A DNA stretch of 56,195 bases from Lingula anatina. Its lineage: Eukaryota; Brachiopoda; Lingulata; Lingulida; Lingulidae. Where the stretch lies: contig NW_019773583.1 of assembly GCF_001039355.2 (NCBI RefSeq), forward strand, positions 1-56,195. Reading direction: 5' to 3'. Position numbers and translations under genes: made by a program. The notes below the pieces were generated by a model that was given only the letters and a program-made list of their open reading frames with translations, did not search any database and was not told the origin of the DNA. Positions 35,631 to 50,600 of the stretch are shown in pieces. Numbering within the stretch: the first letter of the stretch is position 1; each line of letters begins with the position of its first letter.

Positions 35631-38600
35631 AATTGCCTTCATTTAACTACATCATTACTCTGTATTGCTGTCACATGGATTCCAGGTTGTCTTATTTATC
35701 AACACTGTGTAACCACAAACAGTTCTGTGATAGCCTTACATATCTATTATCAGTGTATTATTGTCCATATCAGTGCCTTATTGTCCTTCCTGTTGATAAA
35801 TTCATTGGACTTTAATTACTTCAGGAAATGATTAAACATTTATGGCCATGAATATGCAATAACAAAGTAGATTGTAAAAGTACAGTTATGTGTAGTAGGC
35901 TTACACATCCATGTATATATGTCTATGTATACATATAAAAACAATGAAATGGAGATTATTCTGGAGGCAGTGTGAGAGATATTTCATATACATTAATGTG
36001 GTTACTGAAGTGCGTTATTATTGAAACTTAAGGAATGTTTCAAGTCTAGTTGATTGCAACCTATCTCCACAGACTTTAGCTATTTAGTCAAACTGTCTAA
36101 TGACATATCTCTTTTAGCAGTGAGGATGACAATAGATAAGATTTTTTAAAATCATGTTTATTTATTCATGTGGCCCTGCACAGCACACTGCCATGTTTGT
36201 GATAGCAAATGATTTTTGTCCTAAAATTTGTGTGGGGTGCTTGATTTTGTCATGGCGGTGACCTGACACAGAGATAGTATTATAACAATAACTATGAGGG
36301 CAAAAATAGCATTTAGCAAGAACCCTCCAATTTGGAAAGACATATGGGAAAAACTGGTATGAAGTATTTGATGAAAATAGATTTTTATTGCATTTCCTGT
36401 ATTTTTACCCTTAATGCCTAACGTCAGCTGCGCAATTTTAATTGAGAATGCCCTTTTGGAATATGTTTTCCAGATTTTTTTCCTTTTGAATTAAATTTAT
36501 AAAATTTACCTTAAAAAGTCTCTGTGGGTGATTTTTAGAAATGTTTTCAATGTTTTTTTGAGTACATTAGTTAAAATGTTTTACACATGGCATGAATTGA
36601 ACGTTATGTGATTATAACAGTACCAATTGTAATTTGGTTTATTTTGGCTGCTACCTGTTATCTTGGATGCATGTAGTATGTAACATTGTTTTAAATGAGT
36701 AACTTAAATGCTCCGTCATCTTGTTAAATGTTGATATTTCAGTGTGTTTTTCTCTTCCCATATACTCAGTTATGTAAGAATGCAACTTCGCACACTACCA
36801 GTCATGCATCATATAGGGAACACAAGGCGAAAGAGAGAAAAAAGTGAGAAAAGAGAGAAAAAATTAGAACAGAGCTCCATTAAGGTTACACAACATGTCC
36901 TATTACACTGTGAGTGACATCCTCGTTAGATTTTTGTGTCACTGAATGTTACGGACTTGCCACCTTGCATGACTAACAGGTTCTTGTACCATTATTCAGA
37001 TAGGTGTATTTATTAGAGAAAAAAATGAGTAAGGAGAAAAATATGCAACACAACCTTCGCTGTTATTTGTTTACCATTTTGTTGTTGAGCCAGGTTGCTA
37101 AGACTGTGGTTCCAGTTTTTATTAACTAATTAAAGTTAAACATAGCAGAGGCTGTATGCAGACTATATAAAGTTTCAACTGAAATTTTAATGTTTATTTT
37201 GTAGAAGGCTTGGGTAACGTAGCAAATTTACCTAACTTTGGTGGCTTTCATTTCTAAATTTCCTATTGAAAGCATACCTCTTTAAATGTTTTTCTTGAAT
37301 GATTCTGAAATCCATTCTTACTTTCTTCGGCATAACTCTGTTACTAAACCACAAATAATAATAAGCATATTAGAAGCTAAACATGATGAGGAGAGAGATG
37401 CTTTGAAAAGAAATAATTAAACTTTTGCCCATAGATGGGCTTCTAAATGTCAGAAACCAACAGACAAGATATAGTTCAAACCTCAGCTCCTATGCTATAA
37501 GAATTTCTCTCTAAATAAGATAGAAAGGGTTCATTATTTTCTATGTAACTCACTCAGGAATCTTCACCTGTCTAAACAGCAGATTTGCCATCAGGTGCAA
37601 GCCCTCTTTAAAATAAGCACTAAAGACGATCCAATTTAGGTGAAAGTGTTCTCAGAGCATACCTGATGCCCAGATAAATATTTCATCTTTTTTTTTGCTA
37701 CAGTGAGTCTGAGTTTGCTTATTATCAAATGCCAGTGCTTAATCTGTGTTTATTATTTGATCTCAAAACTGATAATGTTTAAGGAGAAGATTTATTTTGA
37801 TGTGCATTTTGTTTAGGCTACTGCTATTAAAGATCAGTATCAAGGCCTGGTTTTTTCATCTCTTGAAAAGTGAGTTTCAGGCAAAAGGAAAAACCAGCAG
37901 AAGAATAGTTGTAGATTCCTTAAATAGGAGAAAAGGGGATTTTTTTTATAGATATGTTTTATACGAAAATATTAAAGAAAATTTTTTTGGAGTATAGTTT
38001 TTTTGAAAAGAATGTAAAGAATTGTCCTCCTTTATCTGACTTGAGTTCAAACGTTTAGTTTGGTATTTAATATTTATTCTGAATGAATAAATTGGCTCTT
38101 TTTACTACATTTCAGGCTGTCACAAGAAAGAAGTTTGCTTATCCAGATGATCCCAGGAAGTCCTTTGAAAATGGAGTACTTCTTTGCGAGTAAGTCTTAC
38201 CAAATGAGATTCACATTTTCAGTTACATATGAATAATTCAGTGGAAGCCTCTCTGAAATATGATCAACATATTATTCTAAATTTTTTACTTTTGATTTTG
38301 CCCAAGTCTATCTGAGCATTTATAGTTTAGATTTGCGTAAAGTGCAATTTGGAAGCAGAATTTGCACTGGTAATTGCATTTATGGGGGTTTTGATATGGG
38401 GTCTCAACTACAGCAATCTCACCATTGTCTCACCTGGCACAATCATTTTTGTAAGTAGTTTAAACAATCCTTTCAAATGTTTTTCTGTGGTTGTCTATGG
38501 AGAAAAAGGAAATATTGTATTCAAACAAGATGAATTTATTATTTTTTTCATTGTTTGTTGTACAAATCATGAAACTGTCTCTTAAGAGACTTATTTCTTG

Positions 38601-41600
38601 TATAAAAACTGAAAGATGTATGATCAAGTCTCCTTGATGGCAAGTTCAAATGTCTGCTTCTCAGACAAAACCTGTATAGTCTTCCTGGAAACAATGTACT
38701 TTTTATCATTCATTCAAAGAGTTGAAGAACTTTTGATAGGAATTATTTAAATAATTTAAAAAAAGATTCAGAGTAAAGTTTCTTTTTTAGTTCTAAATCC
38801 CAATCCTAGTCTGATTGTTTTGAAGTGTCACACATTGGCAAATCCATTTCTTTGTCAAGTTATCAAACATGTCAAGTATGTTTAGAAACAGTGGTTTATT
38901 TCTTATGGGCAAACATGAAGACTAACCTTACTATTAATTAAATGCCATTATACATTTTTTTGTGACAAGGTGATACGTTTGTCCCTCAGACATATCTCTT
39001 TTTCCACAGCACTCAGTAATTCTTCCTGCTAATCTAATGATAGTATTGGGTTTCACCCCCAGGGGGCAACATAGAATAGAACATAAAGGATAATATGTCG
39101 TTTTAAATTTTTTGACTTACAGCATTTAATTTGGTGACCTTGGTAGGTGACATTATCTTCATGTGCCACCCGTTAGTCAGTGTAAAATTGTTCTTTAAAC
39201 TTTGCCTGTAGTCATATTTTGACCCCCCCCACACACACACACATACAGTAAATATACAAAATGTATGTAATATAAACAAGTGTCAAAAGTGTCTTTTTTT
39301 TTGTTTAGAAAAAGCTTGATTTCAGGATGTCCTATTAAGAAACCAGCAAAAGAGAAACACATGAAAGAGAAAAAAAAAATGAAAACTTCAGGAAACCAAT
39401 TTAAATTCTTCTTCTAGTAAGATATTTAAAGAGTCATCATATTCTGGTCTGTTGTGCCTTGCAGTTGGAAGGATTATAAAAGTACCTCACAGCAGAAATG
39501 ATCTTTCTAGCACTGTGGATTAGTCATAAAATTATAATCATCACAACCTAAATTTTATTTTGGAGTCTGATGTCATGTGGTGTCTGGTTTCATAAATAAA
39601 GTAGGTATCTTTTTCGAAATTTTAAGACCTGCAGACCAAATACCACAAAATGGCCCAGAATGTGACCTGAGGGGTGTCAGTTTTTTTTGACACTAATGGG
39701 GTCTTATTAGCCGGGCTTTAAAATATATGGTTGTGTACAAGGGAGTGTACCCCAGTAGAGGAATATCTGTATCTTCAGGGTTGAATCTTTTTTTTTTTAT
39801 CTCCAAACATTGATGGTGTCACCAAAATAACCAAAGGAAAAACATAACCATGCCTGGTCTTTCCACAGTTGCCTGAAATTACAAACTTTGGCTATGAAAT
39901 GAATAGCAAGTTAAGTTTCTTTTTGGAAAATTTTTCGATGAATTATATTTATCTGGTACTATGAAGTATTGGAATGGTTCTGAAATTGGATATATATCTA
40001 TTGCTTTTTTGATGCTTTTTAAACTTGGTATATTATTCAAGGATTGAATTTGCTTCACTATGAAATCAAAAATTTGTCCCTTACATTTCTCAATATGGTA
40101 TCTTTTTTATATGTAAATCTCATGCAGGTCTGCAGATATCATATATCTTTTACAAGTATATTATTACAGTAATGCTACACTGGATATCAAACTCAAGAGT
40201 TCAAAGTATTTGGTTCAGCATTCTAATTGAAAGTTATGGTAATGTGACACTGGAAAATTGAATCCAGCATGTGAATTTACAATATTTTGATACAGATACT
40301 ATTATAAAAAGAAAATTGTGATAACAATATAACTTTGATATCAAAAAGTAAAGCAGCAGGAAATCTCATTGTCAGTATCAATGGTATTTCAGACATATGA
40401 CCCCGCTGCCACCATCACGGTGTAGGAATTCAGTTCTTCCATTTATAAAAAAAAAGAAATGTTACAATTTATCAGAAATATATACTAAAGATTTAACTGA
40501 AGTTGAGAACCAGGTGGGGGTGAGAACCAGATTGTAGAACATGCCTTGCCTTGGTTCTTCTGCTGTGTCATGCAACCCCCCCTCCCCGCCCTTTTAGCCA
40601 TTGATGCTATTTTTTGATGTAATAAATTTTCTGCGCCTATGAAATGCATGTGTCAACAGCAGTCACGAAACATGATCAATCTTGTAAGTTTTTTATAATT
40701 TGACAGGTTACTGAATTGTCTTCGTCCAGGGAGTGTGAGGCGTATCAACCGGTTGCCAACGCCCATCGCTGGTATTGTAAGTAAACACGGTCTTTTCTCT
40801 TTTTCATTAAAAGGATAAAAAAATGATGTAAAGTTTTGCTGCTGTCATATATTCGAGGCTTGACAAACCATTTATAGATGAAGCAACTATTATTGATACT
40901 ATTAATTTGTTATTGATCATTTACTGTGCTGATTTAATATAATTGTAACACATCCTTGTTTTACATATTGCTTTCAACATAAGATTTCATGTTATTTGTG
41001 TAATTTAGTAAGATTGTATTTCAGTAAGACACATATATTCTCAGTGTTTTCTTTAGATAAAGATGACCACAATAAGATGATATTCAGCACAGTATAACTC
41101 ATCATTGCCAAATGTTAGTTTATATGAATGTATCTATTGCAGGTACCCTTGTCTCAGAACACATGAGATGCATAATGTTTTTGTTTTTTTTAGGTCAGAT
41201 GAGATTTGATTTTATACAGTGTGATATTCTTTAAAAAATGCCACATTGAGCGATTGAAGATTTGACAGCAGATGGTGAAGCTTTCTGAAACCGTTTTGTA
41301 ATGTTACAAAAAAAAAAAAAAAAAAACATAATAGAAAAAGAAAAACTACTTCCAAATCTAGCATTGCATCACATATAATCCAAAATTTAGTTCAGAAATT
41401 ATAATTTTCAATGTTAGATATGAAGACAAATTGCTACCATCTGCTGTAAAAGTATGATAATACTCTAAGAAAGGGTTTCAGGGTAAAGAACATACAGCTG
41501 CTGTCTGGATATTAAAACTTTGTATTCACCTTGTTTAAAAAGATGCATTTGTTAGGCAAACTGTACTTTGACCTCTTAGCCTTAGTTTGGTGAATGTATA

Positions 41601-44600
41601 GATATTCACATGATATGTTAAATATGTTGTTTATTTTTGAATCCTTTAGTCATCATCTTAATATTGATTATGCTCCTGGGGATATGTATCCTGCTTTCCA
41701 TTTCGTTTATCTTCTTGTTTTGATTAATGCAAATATACTCAAGTAGCATCTTAATTGTAATTCATTTTGTAGGTCATTAATTAATTAAAAGACTTGTGAT
41801 AATTGTCTGGATTATGATAGATATTAATTTACCCTTGAATATGGTCTATAGCTAGCTGACAGAAATCTTCAGGTCTTGTCACACGTCATATGACAAACCT
41901 GTTGGTCGGTGACAGCAGGTGAAATATGCACTTCATTGTGTGTGTGGACTCCATTCCTTAGATCTCATCTCAGATAAATCAACCTCATAATTCTTTGATG
42001 ACAAAACGGCTGCAACAGGGGGCAGGGGGCAGGTAGCATTTCAAAGCTTTAACCCATTATATATTTCAGTACACAGGACAAATATTTCTGATGATTCATT
42101 ATGTGCAGCATACCCTCCAACTTTTTTTCTCTTTTTTTTTTTTTTTTTGTTAGGAAGTGGTGACTTCTAATGGCATTTTAAATGAGTTTTATTTTTTTTA
42201 GAAATCATTTTGTAATATGATGTGATATGTTTGCTAGCAGTATGAATAAAAAAAAATTAATACATTCTAGAAAATACTTATAATTGGAGCCTGATATTTA
42301 GAAAATCCATGCTAGGAGCAAGGATTGCTGCCATTTAGAGGCCTGGTCATGTTTTTGTGTTGATTATATGCTGTGATCTGCAAGTAAATCCAGGTGCTTC
42401 AAAAGTCAACACAAATCCTTGCTGACTGAGGCAACACCCAGTCCAGGTAAGACTGTTGGGGAGACACCTGTCAGCCAGAAACAGAACTACAACTATTTCC
42501 CCTCCCATGTTCAAGATCAGTGGAAATGATTGGGATTTGATCCCTCAAGTCGTGTTTTTATAATATAAACCTAATAGTTTTAAGATGTATGTGGTAAAAT
42601 ACACCTAACCTGATATAGGTATCGTTAATTTTTCCAATAATCATATCTGCTAGGTTCAGAATGCTGCATAACTACTCTTTATTGATTGGTTGGTCTCGCC
42701 TAAATTGAGGCCCAGTGAAAGTTGTATTGTGTATGAAATACCTGGCATTTTATTGAAAGAAAAGCCAGCGCTGCATAGGTCAACAAAGCCGAGGCAGGCA
42801 TGCGCAGTGCGAGGCGAAGATTCAATAGTTGCATTGAGCTCTGTTTAGATGCTCTGCTGTGACAGACTGGTAGCACAGTCCAAACAAGGGCTATTAGCGG
42901 CCAGGCCAAAGACTGGGGTTTACCTGCTGAACCACACCTACCACTGGAAACATATTTAAGAGTAGGAATTGAGCAAGTTGACGTTTTTATAGACAGTGTC
43001 ACTGTAATGCCAGCTGACATTACTGACATCATACCTTCATCATTACTTACCTGTGATTTGTTGCAGTGATAATTGCTGATTTACTGTCTGCAGGGTAAGT
43101 TTTACTTTGGTACATATTTTCTGTTAAGTACTTATTAGGAGACACACTTATATTGAAGACTTCTTGCGCATAAAGGTAATAATTTTGTGTCATTTATAGC
43201 ACCCTGCTGTTGAGTTAAAGCCTATTTTGTTACTGTGACATCTTAAAGGACTGATTTGTACATTCTCTTTGAACTGACAGTCGCATAGTTAATGACTTTG
43301 ATGAATGAAAATTGATGGGCATAATGAAATGCAGTTTTGTCCTAGTGTTGTTGAGGAAAGGTAGATGATGGAAATATGCACATGATTGCAATATAGTTCA
43401 ACAGTGGGCCTATAGCCAACAATTTCAAACGAGGGTTCTTTTTCACAAAATGACATAGAGCCTTGATAGAACATTTTTTACACAAAAGGACTTAATTTGA
43501 ACACTGCCCCCCCCCCCCCCCCAAAATATTAAAAAAATTGCTTATGGGCCTGTGACTGCAAAGCTAAACTTTAATAATATAAAGGATAATATACCACTTC
43601 ATGTCAAACTGTTATCTGAGACTTCTCTACTTCAGGAAAAATTACATGATCATCATCATATATATTTAGACCTCAGCACAAGGTAGTTTTATTCTTAAGA
43701 TACATGCCATCTGAAACCAGTATTGATCTGCCATTGTGGAGATCAGGTGTTACATGGCTGTAGAAGGTGTCACTCTGCAAGGCAGGCGTGTTCTTGTCAG
43801 CCATTTTGAGTGACAATTATGTAACTTATTTATTAAGAGTTAGGGCTGTATATATGTGATTGAGTATGTAATACGACTAGCATTTACAGAAGCAAGAATT
43901 GTATTATTTTTTGTGCTTGCTAATATTTTAAACAATAGGCAAAGTGGGAATCTTTTAAACTGAAATGGAGGTGCTTGATGTACAACTCCCAGATAAAAAT
44001 AGAAAAAAAAAAAAATTAAGGTAGAATTTAATTTGGTGCCTGGCAAATGTTAATAAACAAAGGTTCCATTTAACTTTGAAAGTAGGTTCCACTTTATGAA
44101 AGGAACTGCATGATACCGGAGCAGAAATGATTGATAAATATGTTTTGTGTTACCTGAGTGGACTCCTGATGAGTAAAAATAATATTTGTTTTGACTTGAT
44201 AAATCATGGACATTTGTGGTAAAGGGAAACAAAGGTGATATGTATATATATCTATATATACCTATTTATTTGTATTCATATTTATATATATATATGTTAA
44301 TAAATAACTTTGTAGCAGCAGTCAGAAGTGAAATATTCTCCTGTATGTAGGAGTAAGCATGACGAGCTGCATTAGCTAAGAGAAAGAGTCCAAGTTAGGG
44401 CAGACATTGCTGAGCTCATCATGAGAAGAGGACATTTTGGATACTTTCTCACATGTTTTTGTCTGGATGTTTGATGTGAAGTGATTTGTTTGTCACAGAT
44501 GGCCCTGGCAGTTAGACTGACACATGCAAAGACAAGTATATAAGTGGTTATAAAACTTCATTTAGATTGAGTAGAAAGAAAGGACTATTTATTTTGAGAG

Positions 44601-47600
44601 TGCTGCTCTTTGAAAAGACTAAATTATTTTTAAAAACCAGCTGGTTGCACAAGTTGTTATTGTTAACTATTTTAGGTACATTTGTATAAAGTCTAAAATG
44701 TCAAGTAATAGACAAATTTAAATTTACAAGAAAAAAAAATGAAAGTAAGCATGCTATATGTAATGTATGTCTTCTGCAATAGGATGATACAAAATGAGGA
44801 CAAAATTTTTTGTATAGAAATGGTTCTTTATCCTTGTAATTTAGGATGAGAAGGTTTCTTTTACTTTAATGCCAATAAACTCTAAAGGATGAGCTGTCAG
44901 TGATTAAAATAGATCAGCTCATAAATATATTAGCAACAAAACTGTGAACACACTCATCCCTTTATTCAATGCTGGCCACAAGTAAGCTGATATGACGCCT
45001 CAATCAGGAGGGCGGGGCAGGTCTCAAAGGCCCACTGTGAAGACATGCTCAGTAATAAAACATGCACTTTTTTTTGTTGAATTGACCACCTCATTTATCC
45101 ACCGTCTCTTACTGTGTCTGCTGTCTGCTTGGAATTCCCCCCTGGTCATTAGAGGGTAAAAGGTTAGACCTGGACATCAACGGCCCACTGGACCCGAGCA
45201 GAATTTTTTCCAGGGGCGGAATTTTTAGTAACTGAAAGCATTAAAATTACAAAAAGGAATGGAGAATTAACTTCAGTTTAATGTGGGGTCATGACAAATG
45301 ATCAAATTTAATATACATGAAGTAAGGGGCAGGTCCTAGACTGGTCCAGCTGAGTTTTCTGATAAGGGAGTCTGCATTTGTGACATATGGCCATAATAGA
45401 CTTGAAATGGATACTCAAATTTCAAGAGATTTTAATGACGTTGACGACTCTGTATTGAATATATATTTGATTTATTTTGTTGCATGAATGGATCCTGATT
45501 CAAAAAATAAATAGATGTTATGTAGATGGTATAAGTAATTAGTTTAACCAGTGGAAAAGTCGGGAACTTGAGTTGAGTCTAATTATTAGATTTGAATGAG
45601 GAACTGGTTTTTAAAAAAATGTTAAATAAACTTTTATAAATGAGGTGTAAAAGACAAATTTGTGTCTTTAGTCAGGAGTATTGACTCATGACTATTCATT
45701 TCATTGGTGTCCATGTGATATATCCACAAAGTCTGTAATTCAGAAGAGACTTGATCCAAAATATTTGGCATAATAATAATTCAATCCTTCCTATGGAATA
45801 CTCGTTTGATTTCCTTGCATTTGAAAGTTTGCATTATAAAGTCTAGATTATATTGAAGTGGGACTTTAGACTTCTTAATCCCTTGGGGAGAAAAAGTTAA
45901 GCAGCTTTCAGAAGGTAAAAAGGTCCAGATGAATAGAAAGTAAATATCTTTGCAAAAAATCATCATTACCACAAAATAACCACTCATAAATAATGCTCGA
46001 ATAATTTCCCTGTAAACAAGTGCTTTGTAGCGTTGCCACTCGGCTGGTTTTTGTTTGTGTCTGTTTTCTTGCATACCTAGCATATCTTATTTATTAGCAA
46101 AAGAAAAACTGGTGTTTGAATAACAGCTGAGTAGTTTCTGTGCAGCCTGCATGTGGACCCTTTTTTCACCTGATAAATAAATGCTTTACAAATCAGCTGG
46201 AAGGAGGCAACTGTCGTGTATTCTAAACAAATTCTGTAGCCATAGTAAGTGCGGTAAAGAAGTGACATGTATGAAGTCAACTCCTAGTGGAACACACAAG
46301 TAGGGGGATGTTTTTTCAGACTTATTTTGAAACAGTACAATAGGACAGCTGCATGTTACACATAGCAAGTTAATGAAATTAAATGGAGGAAGAAAATAAA
46401 AGCGTGCACTTTGCTAGAAGGCCAATTGCTTCGGGGTATTGAAGGATAAAATGCTTTTGTATTGAAATGAGATTGCTATCAAACTTTTTCCCAAAGATCA
46501 GAATGACCCAGAGAGATTGTTTGTTTGTGATAGATCAGGTTGTATCGTTTGAAATGTGCAAATAATGGCATGATTTTTGTGAAGCAGGTGTGCGTCTTGG
46601 ATCATGGACACAATGTGTTATTTTATCCTAATATTCCTGACGTCTTGTTGAATGATGGCAAAATGCTTTTTGGCAACACCCAACTTCACAGGTCAAACTA
46701 GTACGTTGTAGATATTTGACCTGGATATTTTCAGTTTGTGATTAGGGATAATTCAATCAAAATTGAAGATTTAGATTTCTCTCTATACCCTAATATGTTA
46801 GTCACAAATTTTGCTTTAAGTTCCTATTTTAAAAAAGGGAGGTAAGAAAACTTTTTGATTTTTTTGTGAAATGCAACTTAGTTGGCTAATTTTTAGTAGG
46901 CTAATATTTTAGCCCGAAAACTGACTTTAGCCATTTTGTGAAACAGGCCCCAGAGCAAGGAGTTAGCAAGCAGGACAAGAGAGAGATTAAGAGATTGTGG
47001 ATAGAAATGATAAAATATAGTCTGTGGAGAGAGTAATTTCTAGGCCCAAGGCAGGGCAGGGAAAGAGGGGAGGGGCTTCGAGAGCACCACCCTTTAGGGC
47101 AGAAATTTAAAGGTCCACTTGGAAACAAAATTTGATTTACTACAGGTTATATTTCATCTGCCGGCCAATTTTTTCAGAAAAAGAAACCCCTTTGGAATCA
47201 CTGGTAGGTTGGAGTTCAGTGGTCACAGCTGAACTGTTTATCCACCTTTCTACTCATTGACCGTCCCTGATGGTCATTGTGCAGCAGACGTACAATGAAA
47301 CAAGAATTTGTTGATCAAGGTGTTATTGTCTGGCCATCAAGGGGCCTGGCTGTTGTCATGTATTACCAATGCCCTCGTGGATATTTATGTAACTGACTGA
47401 AAATGTGTACAGAAATGAAGAAAAATGTTCACTGTTTTGATCGTTAATGAGGGGGGGGGTGGTGGTGGGGGGGGGGGGCAGTTTTATGCAATGCTTAGTT
47501 AATGGAGTTACAATTTATGCACAATTAAGCTAGGTTTATACATATGCACAGGCTTCATCATGCAGATTGCAAGTATACGTTTACATCAAAATGTGTTATA

Positions 47601-50600
47601 AAATAATCATCAAAAATGAAGACACTACAGCAAAGCAAATTTCCATCTCTAGGCAGATATTTTTTGTTGATTCCTCCATCATTTTATTGGAACTCTCAAA
47701 TATTTTTCTGAGATCATTATGGCAAAGAAAATGATATGTTTACAGTAAGGGTGTCCTTTCAATTCCTGAATAGAGCATGCACCTTCTGCAGATATATTAC
47801 ACCTAGTAACATCATAACATGGCTTACTTGCCTATTGATGTTATTGGATTGCTGGGCCAAGAAAAAAAAGGCAATCAATTAAAGTTTCTTCTTTTTAGTT
47901 TTGCTTTGGCTCACCACAATTCATGTCAATAATGTGATGTGATCTGATCTAAATAAGATATGAGTAACCATGAGAGATGCTTGAGGGTTTATAAGAGAGG
48001 GAAGGTGGAATGAAGGCAATGGGTGTTGTACATTATTTCAAGAGATAATAAATGTATATACCCTTAAAATAGCATCTGGATGTGATTGCATTCTTTTCTG
48101 AAACACTTCAGGCACCGGTTAAGTCTAATTTTTGATAAGTATTACTCTTAATTTTTTGTTGCCATTTCATGAACTGACCTCTTAAAATTTTTTTTTACTA
48201 AGTTCAAATTTGACAAAATTTTAAAGTCTACATTAACCCTGAATGAATCAGTAATAGGACATAATTTTTTTAACAAATAGGAAGATTTATAATTAAAAAG
48301 AATATATATATTGTTTGTGTAATTTTCTAAAGATTAAAATTTTCCCTAAGGGAGGTCCTGGACTTCCCCTGTTTATCATGACATAGAGAGAGTGTATTAA
48401 CCAGCCCGTCCCCTGGACATAGCTGACAGAGCAGGGAAGAATATGTGGCCTTGTGTAATATTAGTCTTTTACTGTGCAGGAGGTGGAAAGAGAGAAGCAA
48501 CAATGAAAGTTTCTTTAACCCGCTGTGACACAGGGGTGTCTGAAAGTCTGTGGATACTTGTGATTGTATTTTTAGGTATTTTCTTGAAATTTATAAGACA
48601 TTAAGTTTTTTTTTTTTAAATTTTTATTTTTATTTTTTTTTTTTTAAACTTAAAATGCTGTCTACATAAAGTGTTTTTCATAGAGATTCAGAGGGAAAAT
48701 GTTCAAAAATTTGTAAGGGATGCAGTTGGATAGGATTTAGGTGAAAGTAAAAAAAAAGTGGCTGAAATTTGAATGAAGATAGTTTGAAACTTTTTGACAC
48801 TCTCTGTCAATAAATGACAGGTCCAAGGAGATTATCAAATGGCAGACATTGTGTTAGGATTACAATAGAGTATGTGCATAGACTTGTAAAATGATCAAAC
48901 CGGTTGCCATTTAATTTGTTATCCTAATGAAAGGTGTATATAACCAGTTACAGTAGACTTATCTGTGTTGGGTGGATGCCACATATCTCACATAACCTCA
49001 GCGTAAATGTTATTTTTTTCTTTTTCAAATATTATTTGTACTATTATAGTTCATTGAAGAGGGATGTAACTTGTTTTCTCCATTTTTCTATTTCGATTAT
49101 TTAGTGACATTTTTTTATTGCTTCAACCCTTGTTTTTATAATATGATTAAAAACAAGCTTGATTGGACAAATGATTTAGAACCTATACAGAACCTATATA
49201 CATTCGTGCATGATTTAGATCCAAGTCTATGCTCCTGTTCAATAAATCTATTAAAAGTATTTGCAGGAGGTTTAAACCATGCGCCTGGGGTCTCTTGCTG
49301 CCTCTGTTTTAATCTGAAGGTTAGGGTCCCATGTTGACAAAACTGTTCCATACTTCTCCTGTATTGACCTGCTATTGGCTAAAGATTAACCTGAAAGTAA
49401 TTACAAGCCAGGAATTTGATTGAACTAACCTCACGCTGAGAAGGTAAACTAAGTAAAGGTATGTTCACAACTTATCCAACTTAGACTGGTAGTAGTTGTG
49501 GCCCAAATGACCTGATTACGTAGATTCTCATGTCAAGATGATAAATCCCGTAGCCAACAGAACAAATGTTTGCTGCTGTTAGTATCATTTTGAATTATAT
49601 CGACTTGGTGATGTTCAAGGTTTGCATGTAGTGCAGCGGGGAATTTTGCGCCCATTTTGTCATGTTACGTTTTTTGATGACAGTGGAGCAGCAAATATTT
49701 ATAGTGCATTTGTTTGTTGGCAAGTGACTATAAACTCCCGTCAGGGCTGGCTTACATGAGGACAGGCTAAGATCGAAGATATCATCAGACATATTCCTTT
49801 TTTTCAACCAAACTCACACCATGCTTTCTGTTTGGATACAACTGGCTGTGAAGTAGAAATTGAAAACATGTCCATCATATCTGTCTGTTGAGGAGAGTAG
49901 TGTATCTGTCAGGAAAACTGCAGTGGTAAGAGTAGCTCAGGTGTCATGCCACTGTGTAATTAGGGTGGCTGTGGCATTGTGTGGGGCAGGTGGCTTTACT
50001 GGCTACTTGTGCCATAAAAGCCTCAGACAAATTGCTTAACAGTTAGACAGACGTAGTGAGCTTGTCATAGATATGAGTATGTCTTGTCTTTGAACTTGAA
50101 AGGAAAGTGGTGATGGTGACATTTTTAGTTAATAATGGGGTTGAAATGCACAGTTTGAATTTAATTGGTATTTTCTGTTGTATATTAATTGGGAAATATT
50201 TTTTGACAAGAATGTATTTTTTAACTGTAATTATGATATTTAGTTTTCATTTATCACAATTTTCACTGATAAATCTTAGCTGACAGAATTTCGAGTGAAG
50301 TTATAGTTAAGTACCTGTGCGTGCTTCTTAACACTAGTTATAGATTTAATGGCATTTAACATTCCTCTGTGCCTGGCCAGGGGTACTTGTGTGTCCTTCT
50401 TAATCTAATTATAAGCTAGCAGCAATGCTGTGGTCAGCTTTTGCAGTAAAAAAAGCCATGTGTTTAAATCAATCCACCTGTGACATTCCTGTATAAGTTA
50501 ACATACCTGCGACCACATTGTATTGAAAATGAACAAACCCAATTCACAGTCTGAAAATGTTTCAGAATAGCATGCTCAGCAAGCTCCATTGCACGATAAG

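Larger units (their letters stand above)
23125..38115 (+). other. Intron 1 of the LMO7/LIMCH1-like gene
   Basis: About 15 kb of AT-rich sequence. It holds the GC-rich block near 29.2 kb, the TTAA element at 31.1-32.0 kb, two MITEs at 32.0-32.9 kb and two GT microsatellites. Elsewhere (23.1-29.1, 29.3-31.1, 33.0-34.6 and 35.7-38.1 kb) I see no exon, RNA gene or defined repeat. A 20-bp tandem duplication (TACCCTGAGGTAGA) lies near 25551-25586. Confidence 0.7.

Noticed and set aside
42700-43032. 110-codon minus-strand frame
   Set aside because: No domain; probably a by-product of the GC-richer block.
45170-45235. CCAGGGGCGGAATTTTT resembling a MITE end
   Set aside because: No matching opposite end or target duplication found nearby.
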